Part shown: in pieces, positions 9,560 to 21,000 of the stretch
Layout of the letters: each line of letters opens with the position of its first letter
Numbering within the stretch: the first letter of the stretch is position 1
Source: Pelargonium cotyledonis
Lineage: Eukaryota > Streptophyta > Magnoliopsida > Geraniales > Geraniaceae
Direction of reading: 5' to 3'
NCBI GenBank assembly: GCA_036897625.1
Contig: JAYMTA010001097.1
Span: 1-21,820, forward strand
Length of the DNA: 21,820 nt
Program-made: the position numbers and the translations under genes
Notes under the pieces: generated by a model
Seen by the model: the letters and a program-made list of their open reading frames with translations, nothing else
Told to the model about the DNA's origin: nothing
Database searches by the model: none

Positions 9560-12500
9560 CTTGTATTGTGGTGGAGGAGCTGGCGCTGAGAAATGGGACG
9601 AAGCACAAATTGGTCACTACATTGGAATTGGTATCAAGTTTGAATTTTTTTCTGTGTACTAGTTAATTTTTTATTTCATTTTTGGAAATTTAATTGTTGT
9701 GAAAAATGATGAAAATTGGTAGGAAGCTTGAATGTTTCTGTGTAATGTTTTTTTTTTTTTTTTTTTTTTGGACTTTTTTTGAACTGTAAAAGGATGGGTT
9801 TGTTGTAGATGTGTCAACATCTGGAATAAGTGAAATTAGAGAAGCTTGGGAGAGTCAGAGGAAAAGCTACACGGCTGAGTTCTTTGAGGTTGATCCCTGT
9901 GAGGTGAGCTTAAGTGCTTTGTTTTGTGAAATGAATATGAAAAAAGGCATTGTTGTATAGTAAATGCTTTAATACTTTCTAAACTGGGTTATGTTTAGTT
10001 TTTAGTTATTCTTTGTCAATGCGGTCTCTGGTTGTGTCTTCAAGTTCCGTGGTATATTTTGTGTTGTTTAGAATTTTTTATGATGTATGGAGACCTCACC
10101 TACAGAAGATAGGGAATTTGGGGACCAACATTAAACAAACTGTGGTTTCTGGTTGTGATTACATTAAAAGAAGGCTGTCGTGTAGCTAGAATTTGCATGG
10201 TTCAAGAATCAGAATTGTTACTACGCCGCAACAAAAATAATAAGTTTATTTTTTATTTTCTGCCTATTGATGTTCATCTCTTAACTAATTGACATTCTTG
10301 TTATCATACCTTGCTCATCCTTTTTTTTTTTTTTTGTATTTTTTGCTTTTATATTAGTGGCATATAGTCATAAACATATGTTATCATGTTGAACATTTGG
10401 CGTTTATAGTTAAGACCAGCCTTGCGTGTATATTGTCACTCATCTTTGTAATTGATAAGTCAAAGGGTTGTCTATTTCCAAATCAAGTTCTAATTTGAGG
10501 TTAGCTGTTTAGTTATCATATGACTGGCCATTTTCCATTTATTATCACCTATAGCTTTTATTTTTCCAGCATGCGTGTCCTCCTATTCTTCTTGATCAAC
10601 TTCTAATTCAAAGTAAGCTATCTGGTTATCATAATGGACCCAGTTTCATGCATCATGAACAATAGATTATATCTTTCCAGGACCTCTTTCTTCTTCAGAC
10701 TTTGTGATCATATGAGATGTATCTACTTAATTAGTTATTCGTTTTTACCCTCTACATTCTGTCGTTTTGCTTAACAGCTAACAAACATCACACTGATTTC
10801 ATAGGGAAATGTTGAAGTGCATTTACAGGAGAAAACCAATGTGGCTGATTTGGTTTGCTGCTTGCAGCATTTACAGGTTCCAGATTTTTTTATTTAAATT
10901 ATGGCCTTTATCTCAGTGGGAAGTTTATGTAATATATTTGTATAATTAGAAATAAACACTCAAAAACATTTGTTTTGGGGCAGTTATGTTTCGAAACTGA
11001 GGAGAGAGCAAGGAAACTTCTGCAGAATGTGTCATCTTTGTTGAAACCAGGGGGTTATTTTTTTGGTATTACTCCTGACTCATCTACCATATGGTATGAA
11101 ATTGTGATTGATAAAAGTCCTATGTTATTTATTTATTTTCTCTTTTTTCCCCTAAAGTTACTAAATTTGCTCTGTATCATGATCGTGGCATTGCTATTAC
11201 CTATTCCTTTCGTTAAACTGTGTTTTTACTATTCTACATTAGATACTGTCTGTTGGATGATTGTTTTAAATAGTTATTGCTTTCGTTCGTTACTGACTAT
11301 AATTTTAAATATAGAATGATTCACGGAAATATTTCAATGTAGTTAGGAAGTGTTACAAAATCTCATTGGTAAAGCTTCTAGTTGTAATTGCATTATAACT
11401 ATTATGTTTCTGCATGGATAAAGTATATCCCAACTCTTTGAAGTACCACTATTCATGAAATTCCTTATGTAGAGATATTATAAACTATTGCTTGCGTTCT
11501 AGCGGTTTTACTTTTGCACAAGTCTTAAGTATAATCTTGTTCCTATCCTTGTTAACTCTTTCAAGCACCTTCACTATCATATCTTTAGTTTGCATTAATT
11601 GTAGCTATTCATGATTGAGACTGCTTAATATATTAGCCTAAAAACTGAAAATATGACCAGAGAAAGTACGAGAAATAGAGATTTTTTTAATTATTTAACA
11701 CAGTAGCCATTCAGGGCAAAGTACCAGAAGAATGTCGAAGCATACCATAACAAAAGCAGCGGCATGAAGCCCAATATTGTTCCCAATTGTATCCGATCAG
11801 AGAGCTACATGATCACCTTTGAAGTTGAGGAAGAGAAGTATGTAAGAGATTGGATCTTCAGCAAATTTGCTTATTCTATGATTTTCTAAAATTGTTTGTA
11901 CGACTTTCTTATCTCATTGTATTTGAATATGCAACCCATCTTCAGGTTTCCATTATTTGGAAAGAAATACCAATTGAAATTCGCTAATGACCCTACAGCT
12001 GAGACTCATTGCTTGGTTCACTTCCCTAGCTTTATCAGGTTCAGATTCTAATTTTTCCCTCTTAACTCACCCTGATTATATGTTTTTGCCCTCACTCCTA
12101 CTTTTCACTCCATTTATTTTCCCTTTTATCGTTTTTTTCATTTTCATTTTCATTTTAGGTAGGTTTTTATTTTTACTCACCTGATTTACTTGTATGCAAC
12201 TCAGGTTGGCCAGAGAAGCTGGTCTTGAGTATGTAGAGATTCAAAATTTGACAGAATTCTACGATGATAACAGGTAATTGTTTTAATATATATATATATA
12301 TATATATATGTTATATGTGTGTGTGTGTGAAAACCAATACAGAATGTATGTGAAGTCAAAACCTAATTTCCTAACTTTAGCCTCCATCTTATTAAAGCTT
12401 GTTTTGCATGTCTGATGATTGTTGCTTAAAGGGCACAATTTGCAGGCATGCTAATCAATTCAGGCTCAAGCATTGTGGATCCCAGAGGGAGGCTTCTTCC

Positions 12501-13197
12501 TCGATCATATGATGTATTAGGTGATGCTCTCTTCATTCATTTACTTAAACCAATTTTATTACTCGTAACTTTCCCATTCATTCGGCGTTGTCTTTTGCAG
12601 GCCTATACACAACTTTCATCTTCCAAAAGCCTGACCCAGATGTTGTTCCCCCAATCACAACTCCATTGTTGCATGATGGAAGTTACAACCATGATGAGGC
12701 AAGTTTTATTTTATATTTAGCAAAGTGTATAATAATGGTCCTCTTGCTACGAGACATGGTCCAAAAGAAGATATGCTTTAAAAGATTGACCCAACGACAA
12801 CATACCCAGTCAGCCAAATTTAGAAGAAAAGAGTCATGTTTTGTCTGTGAATGTGTGCTGATTGTTCCTAGCAGCATTAGATCCTTGAATAATGCTCAAT
12901 AACCCAGCTGTAGAAAATAGAAATCTTTATTCTTCCTTCACACCCTTTGCTCTATGCTCGGTTTCTGTTTGTGTACTATTATATTCTATTATCTACTGAT
13001 CATCTTGTTTCGGTTTCTTTTTTATGATGAAGAGAGAGTGGCAAGGAGCTGGTTGGAGAGAAGATGAAATAAATGAACATGTGGAGGCGGCGGTGCCTCC
13101 GCCACCAGCTCCCCCGATTGGACTAGGCAAAATAAGTGAACAGAAAGGGATTTTGGGTCCTGGTCCAGCTGATTTGCGTTTCGCCGAAGCACTATAA
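9370..13197 (+). CDS. mRNA cap guanine-N7 methyltransferase 2-like protein
   Basis: SAM-dependent methyltransferase of the mRNA cap (guanine-N7) family, resembling Arabidopsis At3g52210. Family members methylate the cap guanine in the nucleus. Eleven exons: 9370-9471, 9552-9630, 9809-9903, 10805-10876, 10984-11093, 11715-11837, 11946-12038, 12205-12273, 12432-12520, 12601-12698 and 13033-13197. They join in phase to 364 residues plus TAA. Motif I, the SAM-binding loop, is VCDLYCGGGAGAEKW (from residue 35), followed by the acidic strand end HYIGID. A post-motif region reads LKPGGYFFGITPDSS and a substrate-side segment SESYMITFEVEEEKFPLFG. The C-terminus has a proline-rich stretch (PPPPAPP) and a tail ending GPGPADLRFAEAL. 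Compared with remembered canonical enzymes, the KGGD part of motif I and the QF..HYSFE motif are altered (ADLVCCLQHLQLCFE). Intron 10 (12699-13032) has a GC donor. The ATG has A at -3 and heads a conserved N-terminus (LYEFAKTA...HPYATVCDLYCGG). Confidence 0.9.
10483..10712. repeat. Imperfect direct duplication (offset 113 bp) in methyltransferase intron 3
   Basis: The segment from TCAAGTTCTAATTTGAGG (10483) recurs from TCAACTTCTAATTC (10596). Both copies pass through AGCT.T..GTTATCATA, a TTTCCAG and a TTCTTCTT block. Identity is moderate with small gaps. It lies in the 901-bp intron 3 (9904-10804), which otherwise shows only T-rich runs (about 10320-10336). Confidence 0.5.
12285..12329. repeat. 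(AT)n/(GT)n compound microsatellite, methyltransferase intron 8
   Basis: A run of about 25 bp alternating A and T is followed after a short spacer by about seven GT repeats. It lies in intron 8 (12274-12431). Confidence 0.85.
12699..13032 (+). other. GC-AG intron (methyltransferase intron 10)
   Basis: The exon ends GATGAG and the intron begins GCAAGT, the classic sequence of the GC donor class. The intron ends GATGAAG before AGAGAGTGG. Joining 12698 to 13033 gives HDE-REW in frame, agreeing with the HDERE of the Arabidopsis protein as I remember it. The nearest GT alternative (GTTTTA at 12703) would put the conserved C-terminal tail out of frame. Confidence 0.75.
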
Positions 13198-13830
13198 TTT
13201 GACGACAAGGTAGTTCACAGAAAGTACGTTGTTTTTGGCCGAAACATTAAGCAACAGTTACTTGTTAACAATGTAAACATATTCCCCTCATGTTTAGTGA
13301 GATAGTGAGTTATATTAGACTCTCGAAGCAGCACATGTGCATGTAAATTTGCCCGTTTTCGTATTACAAATTTTTGGGCACTTGCGTAAATAACAGCAAA
13401 TAGTATTCAAACAATGTTAAAGATAACATTTGATTGTTACCTAAGAAATCAAAGTCACCTAACTGCTCATTTTGGTGAAGAAAATTTTCGAACTGTGCGA
13501 TTCCTTGGGATGCAAATTGCAGCCAATCTCCTTACAAACTTTCTAATTTGTTTCTTGTAACATTAAACGAAACAATGAACATACAAGTGAAATCAAGTCC
13601 GTAACCAAGGGAGGTTTGCATTTTCGGTACATGGCAAACAATTCTCACCAATTTCCAATAACCGGAATGTTTCACTCACTGAACCACGTTTATTTGGATT
13701 CCCTTGCAAGTAACCAAATTTGATTCTAGCTTATGTACATACCATCAACAACAAAATATATGCATGTTGTACAACACAACTTTGGGTCTAGTTGCGCCTC
13801 ACCTTTATTTGGAAATCGACAAAACTCATT
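13198..13830. other. Intergenic region between convergent genes, with pyruvate kinase poly(A) candidates
   Basis: This 633-bp gap separates the stop codons of the methyltransferase (plus) and pyruvate kinase (minus) genes and must hold both 3' UTRs. TTTATT on the plus strand (AATAAA on the minus strand) at 13804-13809 and 13689-13694 are candidate poly(A) signals for pyruvate kinase; the second gives a more usual 3' UTR length. No clear AATAAA follows the methyltransferase stop. No ORF or RNA gene seen. Confidence 0.5.
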
Positions 13831-16800
13831 CTAGTCTTCAAGCTCGATAATCTTTACCAAAGATGAATCGCCAACTTTCTGACAGACAACAACGCGATCG
13901 TGTGACTTAATAACACCATTGTCCTTTCCATAATCCAAAGCAACCTTCAAAACAGACTCATTTGTTGCACTCGTAGACTCGGCCTGCAAAACCAACCATT
14001 TATCAAGTCAGAGACTCAAGAGTGAGCACAACAACTATTCAGTACACTATACTGTGTGGACGTATCAACTGAAGAATTGGCCTCCATGTAGAGTAGCCTA
14101 CTACATAGCATTGTAAGTTGTTTGTCTCAGAATGGCAGTACTGAAAATTCATATATATAACTAGTTAAATCCCTCAACCTCGATTTAAGGGACATTGCAC
14201 TAGGATGCTGCGAGTATAAACTTACGAGTTATTTGAAAGAAAAGCAAGGAGAATGACTAGATGAAAGTATCTGGATTCGGTAACACAGGTAAGGCTGCAA
14301 GTAAAAAAAACTACTCTATCTACAATAAAGTTAGTAGTGGTTAGACTTTCCGTTTACTACTGTCTTCTTATTATAAGAAACTCAAGGGGTCCTATCTAAC
14401 TTATCTTACAGATATTGCTGACAATTCATACATAACTAAATAACTAAAAAAGAAATCAGATCATTTTGGGATAATTGTTACAGAATAGTTGAAAAGGCTC
14501 TGCAAGTGACAAACAGAAACTGAACTGGATCAACTGTGTAGTGTCTAGTGGGGTTTTTCCATCTCGATGTGTCTCCATTGACATAAAGCAAAATAAAACA
14601 AACAAAATATTTTTAACCAAGAAATCCTCAAACAAAAGATAACTCACCGGGTGTCGAGGATCCGCAAGAATGGGAAAAAGACCTCTGACAATGAGTGATT
14701 GCCTCGCCTGACAAAATTATTCAATAGAACTGTATGAGTTAACACTTTGATGGGAATGGGAATGAAACTTGTTCCCATAATCATGTTATTATGTTCCTCA
14801 TAAAACTTGCATGAAGTTAAACAATAAAAAATATCATCCCAATCGGACATTCGAGTGAGAAATTATGAATATGCCTAATCCATCCATCTTAGATGAAAAT
14901 CAAATAGTACTGACAAATGGGAAAGAAACGAGGGAGTTCTAATCCAAACACATACTCTTTCCAAATTCCAACTAGTCTACATACAGAAAACGATGAAATA
15001 TTTCTGCCCCCACATAAGCTAAATTAAATTCAATAACATACCTCGAAAGCACCAGTAAAGGTCCAGCGGAGCTGATTTGTTTTGAGCCGAGGGATAACAA
15101 CAGATATCACAGGCATAGTTGGTCTATACTTTGCAATCAACCTGCAATAGAATAAAAAATAACAATTAGCGTTTGATACATATATTATAAAAACAAACAT
15201 AGATAAATAAAACTTCCACATAAAAAGTTAAATAGAAATTGGCAGAAACCTGATCTTTCTTAGAACCAGACCTCTGGAATTTGTTATATTTACAGGATCT
15301 ATTTACAAAATAATAAACATATAAATGCACCTGGCAGCCCTTCCGGTTGAAGTGAAGCAAACAATTGCAGAAGCTTTCACCTTGATCGCAGCTCTTACCT
15401 ACATTAAGAAATTAAAATAACAGAATGTTTGACTAGAACACAAAGCTTATCCTTCAGAAGTGCTTGTGTCAACCAGATACTTCAAGCAATCTCTAAATCG
15501 GAAAAGACAATTGAAACATGACAAGAAAATACCGCAGAGGATGCAATAGATTCTAAGTGGGTCATTGGCTCTCCAACATATTTGACAGTCTTCTTGAAAT
15601 AAAGATCTTGATTGAAAACTTTCTCCGCCTGCAGATTAATTAAGTACATTAATCTACATGAAGATCGGAAAAGGAAAAAGGAGATGAATGTGAATGAATC
15701 AAGCTTGTAATAATGTTCAATTCCTAATAAGTTTTCCTGAAAGAGCCATACAAGGTTATCGATAAAAAAATCTACTTAGAATTGCAGGCATAATTCTGGT
15801 TCTAAGTTCCCCTTTCATTACACAAGAACGGACGCAGAAATAAACCAGCCAACTGAATGAGGTAAAATTTAGTTGGTTAAATACATAAGAGAATTCAAAA
15901 TAGGTACCAAAAGAATAATATAGTAAGAGAGGGGTGGCCTGATGAATAAGGCAAGGAAAACATTACCTCACCACAAATCTTTCCAACAGTGGAAATTGTT
16001 TCAACAGGGTACAAACCCCTCAGGGTTTCCGCACCTAGCAGAATTGCATCACTTCCTAAACCAACATAGAATTGCACTTTATCATTATAGGTTCACAGGT
16101 GATATACTTGGGTGTTTAATGCTAAAATAGGGTTCAAGGAAATCAATATCAATTATGGCTATAGACAAGGACAGAACAATATCATTAGAATCTGAAGATA
16201 GCCTGCAACATGACAATGTACAGCAACAGATTCCATTATTTGATGGTAGAACTACAGAGATTTACCATCCAATACAGCATTTGCAACATCAGTTGCTTCA
16301 GCACGGGTTGGCCTCAGATTGTCAGTCATACTGTCGACAACACGAGTCACCACTGCAGGTTTTCCGGCCATGTTACACTTGTAAACAGCAGTCTTTTGGA
16401 ATAAAAAGACCTGCCAATCCACAGAGGAAGACTATCAGCAAATTCTACATTAGCTCAAATCAACTTAAGGTGGTCAAACAAAGACATTCAAGATAGTTAA
16501 CATTTAAGATAAGTACGTGACATTGCTTATATAGCAGAGACACAGAAAACATGACATAGGATAAGTGAGGTCAAACACAGTTATTTACTCATACACACTA
16601 GTCAAATCTCTGATATATTGTTATGCATTAAAAAGATGCCATGTTCACCCAACCATATCCAGAGCCAGTCAGAACCCTTCTTACAGGTTACATGCAAATA
16701 TGTTACTAAACTACAAGTCTCATATTTGTTATATGTTCTACATTTACCATATCTGCAACAAAATTATGAATAGGCCACCAAACTGTCCATGTAATTTGAT

Positions 16801-19800
16801 ATTATCACTTGACCTTTCACTATAACTGCGGGCTAACCTTCTCTGGAGGAAGATCTATTCCCAAATTTCCACGAGAAAGGATGATACCATCTGCTTCTCG
16901 AAGGATCTCATCAAAATGAGTTAGACCCTAAAATTTACATAAGGAATAAATTATCAAGAATCAAGATCGCGTCCAGTGATAAATTAAGTGTATATGATAA
17001 TATGAAGGCTGTACAAACGTGTATGAATCTGACCTCTACATTCTCTATCTTTGCAAAAATTTGAGTTTGACTGAGGTCACCCAGTTTGGAAAGAAATTCC
17101 CGAGCCTGTAAAATATCAAGAAGCACCACTGTAAATGGTACAAAGAAGCTACAAAGGGAATCACTTGTTGAAGTTTAATACGTGATCTATGCAAAAAGGA
17201 AAGGTGAAGTTAAAAAGTGGTATGTAAGAAGGATAAGAAATATGGAACATGAGGGGAAAATACACACAAAACAAATAAACTAAACAATGGTTCTCAGGAG
17301 AAGGAGTCCTTACATGGCGAATGTCTTCAGCATGCCTAGTATATGACAAAGAGAGGAAGTCTATATTGTTTCGCACACCCCATGTACTAATCACCTGACA
17401 TTGATATGTAGGCTTTAATAAAAGCACTTGAAAAAAAAAAGTGCACTAAAATCTCAGAGGAAAAAGCTGCATTAGATGACCCTTAAAGGAAAAAACTATT
17501 CACAAACTGTAGAGAGTTAAGCTATACTTCATCAAGTATGAATATGTAACACATTCAGATAGATGAATTCATATTCACAATAGATGAAGTATATTTTAAA
17601 AACATTTTGTGTGAAGCAATAGATGAATTCATTCATCTTGATATAGAAGATTACCTCTTTATCCTTATCTGTAAGAGTAGGTAGATTAATACGAATTTGA
17701 GAGACATGCAAAGTAAACAATGATCCAGACAGTGTAGCAGAATTCTTGATCAGACATACTACATCTTCGCCCTTCAAATCAGTTACCTGCATTTTGGAAA
17801 CAAAACTTCGCAATGAGTATACAAGTATTTCTAACTAATGCTGCTTCATCTTGTCAAACTTAATTACAAAGAGCCCCATCCATTTAGCATATTGTGTTTG
17901 CTCAGCTAGCTCACAATGAACATGCTTACTTGAAAAGGGTAAGCAGATACCAATCTAAGTAGTCTCATTCCAAAACAAAACAAAAAACAAAACAAAAACA
18001 AAAAAGAGACAAAAGCCCACCCTCAGCGTTATGCTATCTAAACTATTCAACTGAGACTTTGCATCGGGCTTTTCAATTGAAATTGAACGCACTCCCCTAA
18101 TGTTGCCTCACCTCCAGCCACACAGAAGTAGTTTCACTTCCTGTAAAGAGGTATTGACCAATAAATATAGTGTCTCCTTTCTTCACGGACTGTAATAAAC
18201 AAAATAAGCTTTAGTTAAGGTGCAAATACCGAGAAATGCGAGGCTAGATTCAAATCATAATAGAAAATAAATAACCAAAATGTCACCTAAAATGCTTCCA
18301 CATTTAACTTTATGGGTAAGCAATAAAGCAAAGTTCGAGGGTAGGGGAGGAGAGCTGCAGCAGGGATGGATCCAGAATTTCTACTCAGAGGGGGAAAATT
18401 GTTCAGTAACATTTATAAAAATATAAAAATGTATATACATTCATTCATTCCCAAAATGTGTGTGTGTGTGTGTGACAATCATCAAGTATATTGTCTTTTG
18501 GACTTTATTTTGTTAATTATTCAATACATGCCCAAGTATTAGTGTAGTCCATACACAAAAGTTGTAAAAATTGATGGGACAATTATGAAGAAGAAAAAAA
18601 CTAACTGGGGCATGCTAGAAATTTTCAAAATTTTAGTGAGGGCAAATATAAAATATATAAGGTATATTTTCAAAATAAAAATAAAAAGGTCAATGGGGGC
18701 AACTACCTCCACTTAACTTCTAGTGGATCCATCCATGGCTACAGGCAAAGACAAAATACTGAGTTGTGCTCAAAGGATAAGGAAATTCTTGCCAGCTCTG
18801 ATGGAAGAACATAAAATATGAACTAAATCCACAGAAACTTCTGGGAAACAGTTCAAGCTACTTCATAATGTTTTGTATATTTACTTAACTTAAGTTCAAA
18901 CTATGGTATGCTGAACTAGAGTGTTAAATAGTTAGCACGTGTAACTAATAATAAGTACACATCTGCATACATGGAGTATCCAAGCAATCTAACATTATGC
19001 TGATAATGCTATAAATGAATATACTGCGCTTTGCCTACCTCTGAAAGACCACTAAAATTAATTGGAAGTAGATTTGAAGTGGCTTCTTTTTCTTGATCTG
19101 GAGTTAGAACTACCAATGTCTCTTCCTGAAGGGATATTGGGTGCTCAGTTTTGTTAAGGACTTGTAACTCTGGACCCACAGTATCAAGCATAACCTGGAA
19201 AAAATAATTGACGTTACAGACTCAATTTTCTAACCTTAACAAAACATTCAGTAAAACAACAAATCACACCCAAATAATTGTGATGATGAATTATGACATG
19301 TTTCAAAAGTATAATAGCAAACTTACTGCACAGAGCTTCTTTGTACTCTTCACTGCCTTCTTCAGATTTTCCAAGGTCTCTTGATGGAACTGTGTTTCCC
19401 CCCAAGAAAAATCAAACCGTGCCACTGAAAGAAACCCCAGTAAGACATAAGTTCAACTTCTGCTATTCGTTCTAGGCATATATTTGTAGCTTATATAAAC
19501 ACACATTATTTGATGGTCATCTTTTCAATATTCGGGACTCAAGGATTCAAAACTTCAACTCAACAATGCCAAGCAAAAACAGCTGAATGATTTTAAAAAT
19601 CTAATATAGAGGGTAAATAAAACTTGATTAGTTATTAACCTTATACCACTGAACAGTCAAAGTGAAAACTAAGAGCAATCAATTCACAAAATGAAAGTAT
19701 TAAGTACGGGAAAATACCAGACATTCCCGCCTTCAGGCAATTAGAAATAATCTCAACAGACCGCGAATTTGGACCAAGTGTACCGACAATCTTTGTCATT

Positions 19801-21000
19801 GAAGGGAAAAAAGTCTGCAGAACGCATCCAATTGAGTATCACAAATGATTAAACTGAAGAATGAAAAATCAAAGAAAAGCTAAACAGACTAACTTTTGTT
19901 TAAGGAAAACAAATGGTAGCAGAGAAAGAAAATGAAACACTCCCAGTTTTCTCTTGAACCCAAAATAAGTGTCATAGAATAATAATAAGTTAATTATTAT
20001 CCTAAAGTTTGTTACCATACATGTTCATAGGATACAAAACAAAATATACCACACTACCTAAACTTTCCTTTAATTTTTCTCAAAATGGAAATTATTTTGG
20101 GATGGAGGGAGTTCCAAATAACGAGCTTCTATCATTTCTTACTTAACAAACCCATCACATTAAGTGGGTGAAACCCTACTAATTAACATGGCACATAGTC
20201 AAATTTAACATTTTCCAAGCAATATCAGCAACCGTCTAGTCACAGATAAGCATAATGATCAGAAGTATCACTTATACATGGGTACTTGGTTGCTGAGAAA
20301 TTACCTCTAGATTTTTTACTATTGATTCCAGTAAGAGAAAAGAAAAGTTCAACTACAAGTAACAACTGCATTAGTCTCAATTTGGTCAATCCTGTCCTGT
20401 TATCACTTTATTTTCCAGCACACTCTTAGCAACTATATATATATGTGTGTGTGTGTGTTTTTACAATGTCAAAATAACTCTTTTTTGAAGTACTCATGAA
20501 TTACCAAGTGCTTACGAGCTATTTTACTCATAACCGACCACTGAAAATAGCTTTGGTGTTGAAGAGCTGTTTAACCAGCTCATTCGCTGATCCAAACACC
20601 CTCTAGATATTCATTTTATTATCTTCTTAATAAAACAATCTCATTTGCTTTTTCCTGCACTTTCTCGGCAACAAACAACCAAGAGAATCACATTACAGAG
20701 ATCAAACTAATCGCAATCGGTTCCTTCACTTGAATTGCAACCTCAACATCATGATCCATACAAAATTGAAGTCAAATTGCAACCAAAAAACCAGTCAAAG
20801 CACAATCCGGAGATCAAACAAATCACAATCGGTTCCTAAACTCCAATTTCCATCCTAACAGCACGATCCAAACAAAATGGGTCTAAAATCATAGAAAAGA
20901 GAAACGATTCATGAGCAGATTAATTACTTACAGGCTTGGATGGCTCGAGAATCGAAGCCATCCGCACCGGTTCTTCGAGGAGCAAGTGATTCGCGTTCAT
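13831..21000 (-). CDS. Pyruvate kinase, cytosolic plant type
   Basis: Glycolytic enzyme family: PEP + ADP to pyruvate + ATP; no transit peptide is seen, so it is probably cytosolic. Sixteen exons in coding order: 21000-20932, 19814-19718, 19424-19327, 19194-19039, 18189-18112, 17786-17655, 17394-17314, 17105-17034, 16927-16838, 16410-16266, 16055-15967, 15628-15533, 15398-15331, 15141-15042, 14707-14648 and 13983-13831. They give 527 residues, the length I recall for At3g52990, which it strongly resembles. [20 protein letters not shown] is the first in-frame ATG, with A at -3. Key segments: TKIVGTLGP (30-38), [10 protein letters not shown] (56-65), MLDTVGPE (90-97), catalytic-lysine motif AKIEN (K256, E258), SRGNLGID (279-286), [18 protein letters not shown], and the C-domain TGRAAR...KYRPTMP, ending VKIIELED. 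The B domain lies at about 106-205 and the C domain at about 400-527. Several residues differ from textbook enzymes: N282 for the Mg-binding Asp, D60 for Asn, W63 for His. Introns are GT-AG. Intron 4 carries a MITE and intron 1 (19815-20931) a duplication. Confidence 0.95.
18355..18744. mobile_element. MITE-like non-autonomous DNA element in pyruvate kinase intron 4
   Basis: The ends are inverted repeats: CTGCAGCAGGGATGGATCCA on the left, and on the right the reverse complement of CTGTAGCCATGGATGGATCC. About 390 bp, AT-rich, containing a (TG)n run at 18457-18474 and a GGGGGCAA-type block inside the right end. No coding capacity and no obvious target-site duplication, so the exact ends may be off by a few bases. 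GGATCCA-ended elements of this kind are common in plant introns; the superfamily (perhaps hAT-like) is uncertain. Splice sites at 18189 and 19039 are untouched. Confidence 0.6.
20434..20458. repeat. (AT)n(GT)n microsatellite, pyruvate kinase intron 1
   Basis: A TATATATATAT run passes directly into about seven GT repeats inside the 1117-bp intron 1. Confidence 0.85.
20698..20880. repeat. 71-bp imperfect direct duplication (offset 112 bp), pyruvate kinase intron 1
   Basis: GAGATCAAACTAATCGCAAT at 20698 and GAGATCAAACAAATCACAAT at 20810 each begin a 71-bp copy. Both carry TCGGTTCCT, then C.TCA/CCTAACA, then ATGATCCA/ACGATCCA, and end at ACAAAATTG/ACAAAATGG. A 41-bp spacer separates them. They lie 52 bp or more inside the first intron, on the promoter-proximal side, where plant introns may influence expression. 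Confidence 0.7.

Noticed and set aside
9747-9769. Long T-run in methyltransferase intron 2 as a terminator or pol III stop
   Set aside because: No pol III promoter elements precede it. Poly-T tracts are normal in plant introns.
12588-12902. Read-through ORF past methyltransferase exon 10
   Set aside because: After 12698 it runs into intron 10. The conserved tail continues only after the splice to 13033.
16155-16496. Plus-strand ORF of 113 codons
   Set aside because: It runs antisense across pyruvate kinase exon 10 and its flanking introns. The minus-strand exon is clearly the conserved coding sequence.
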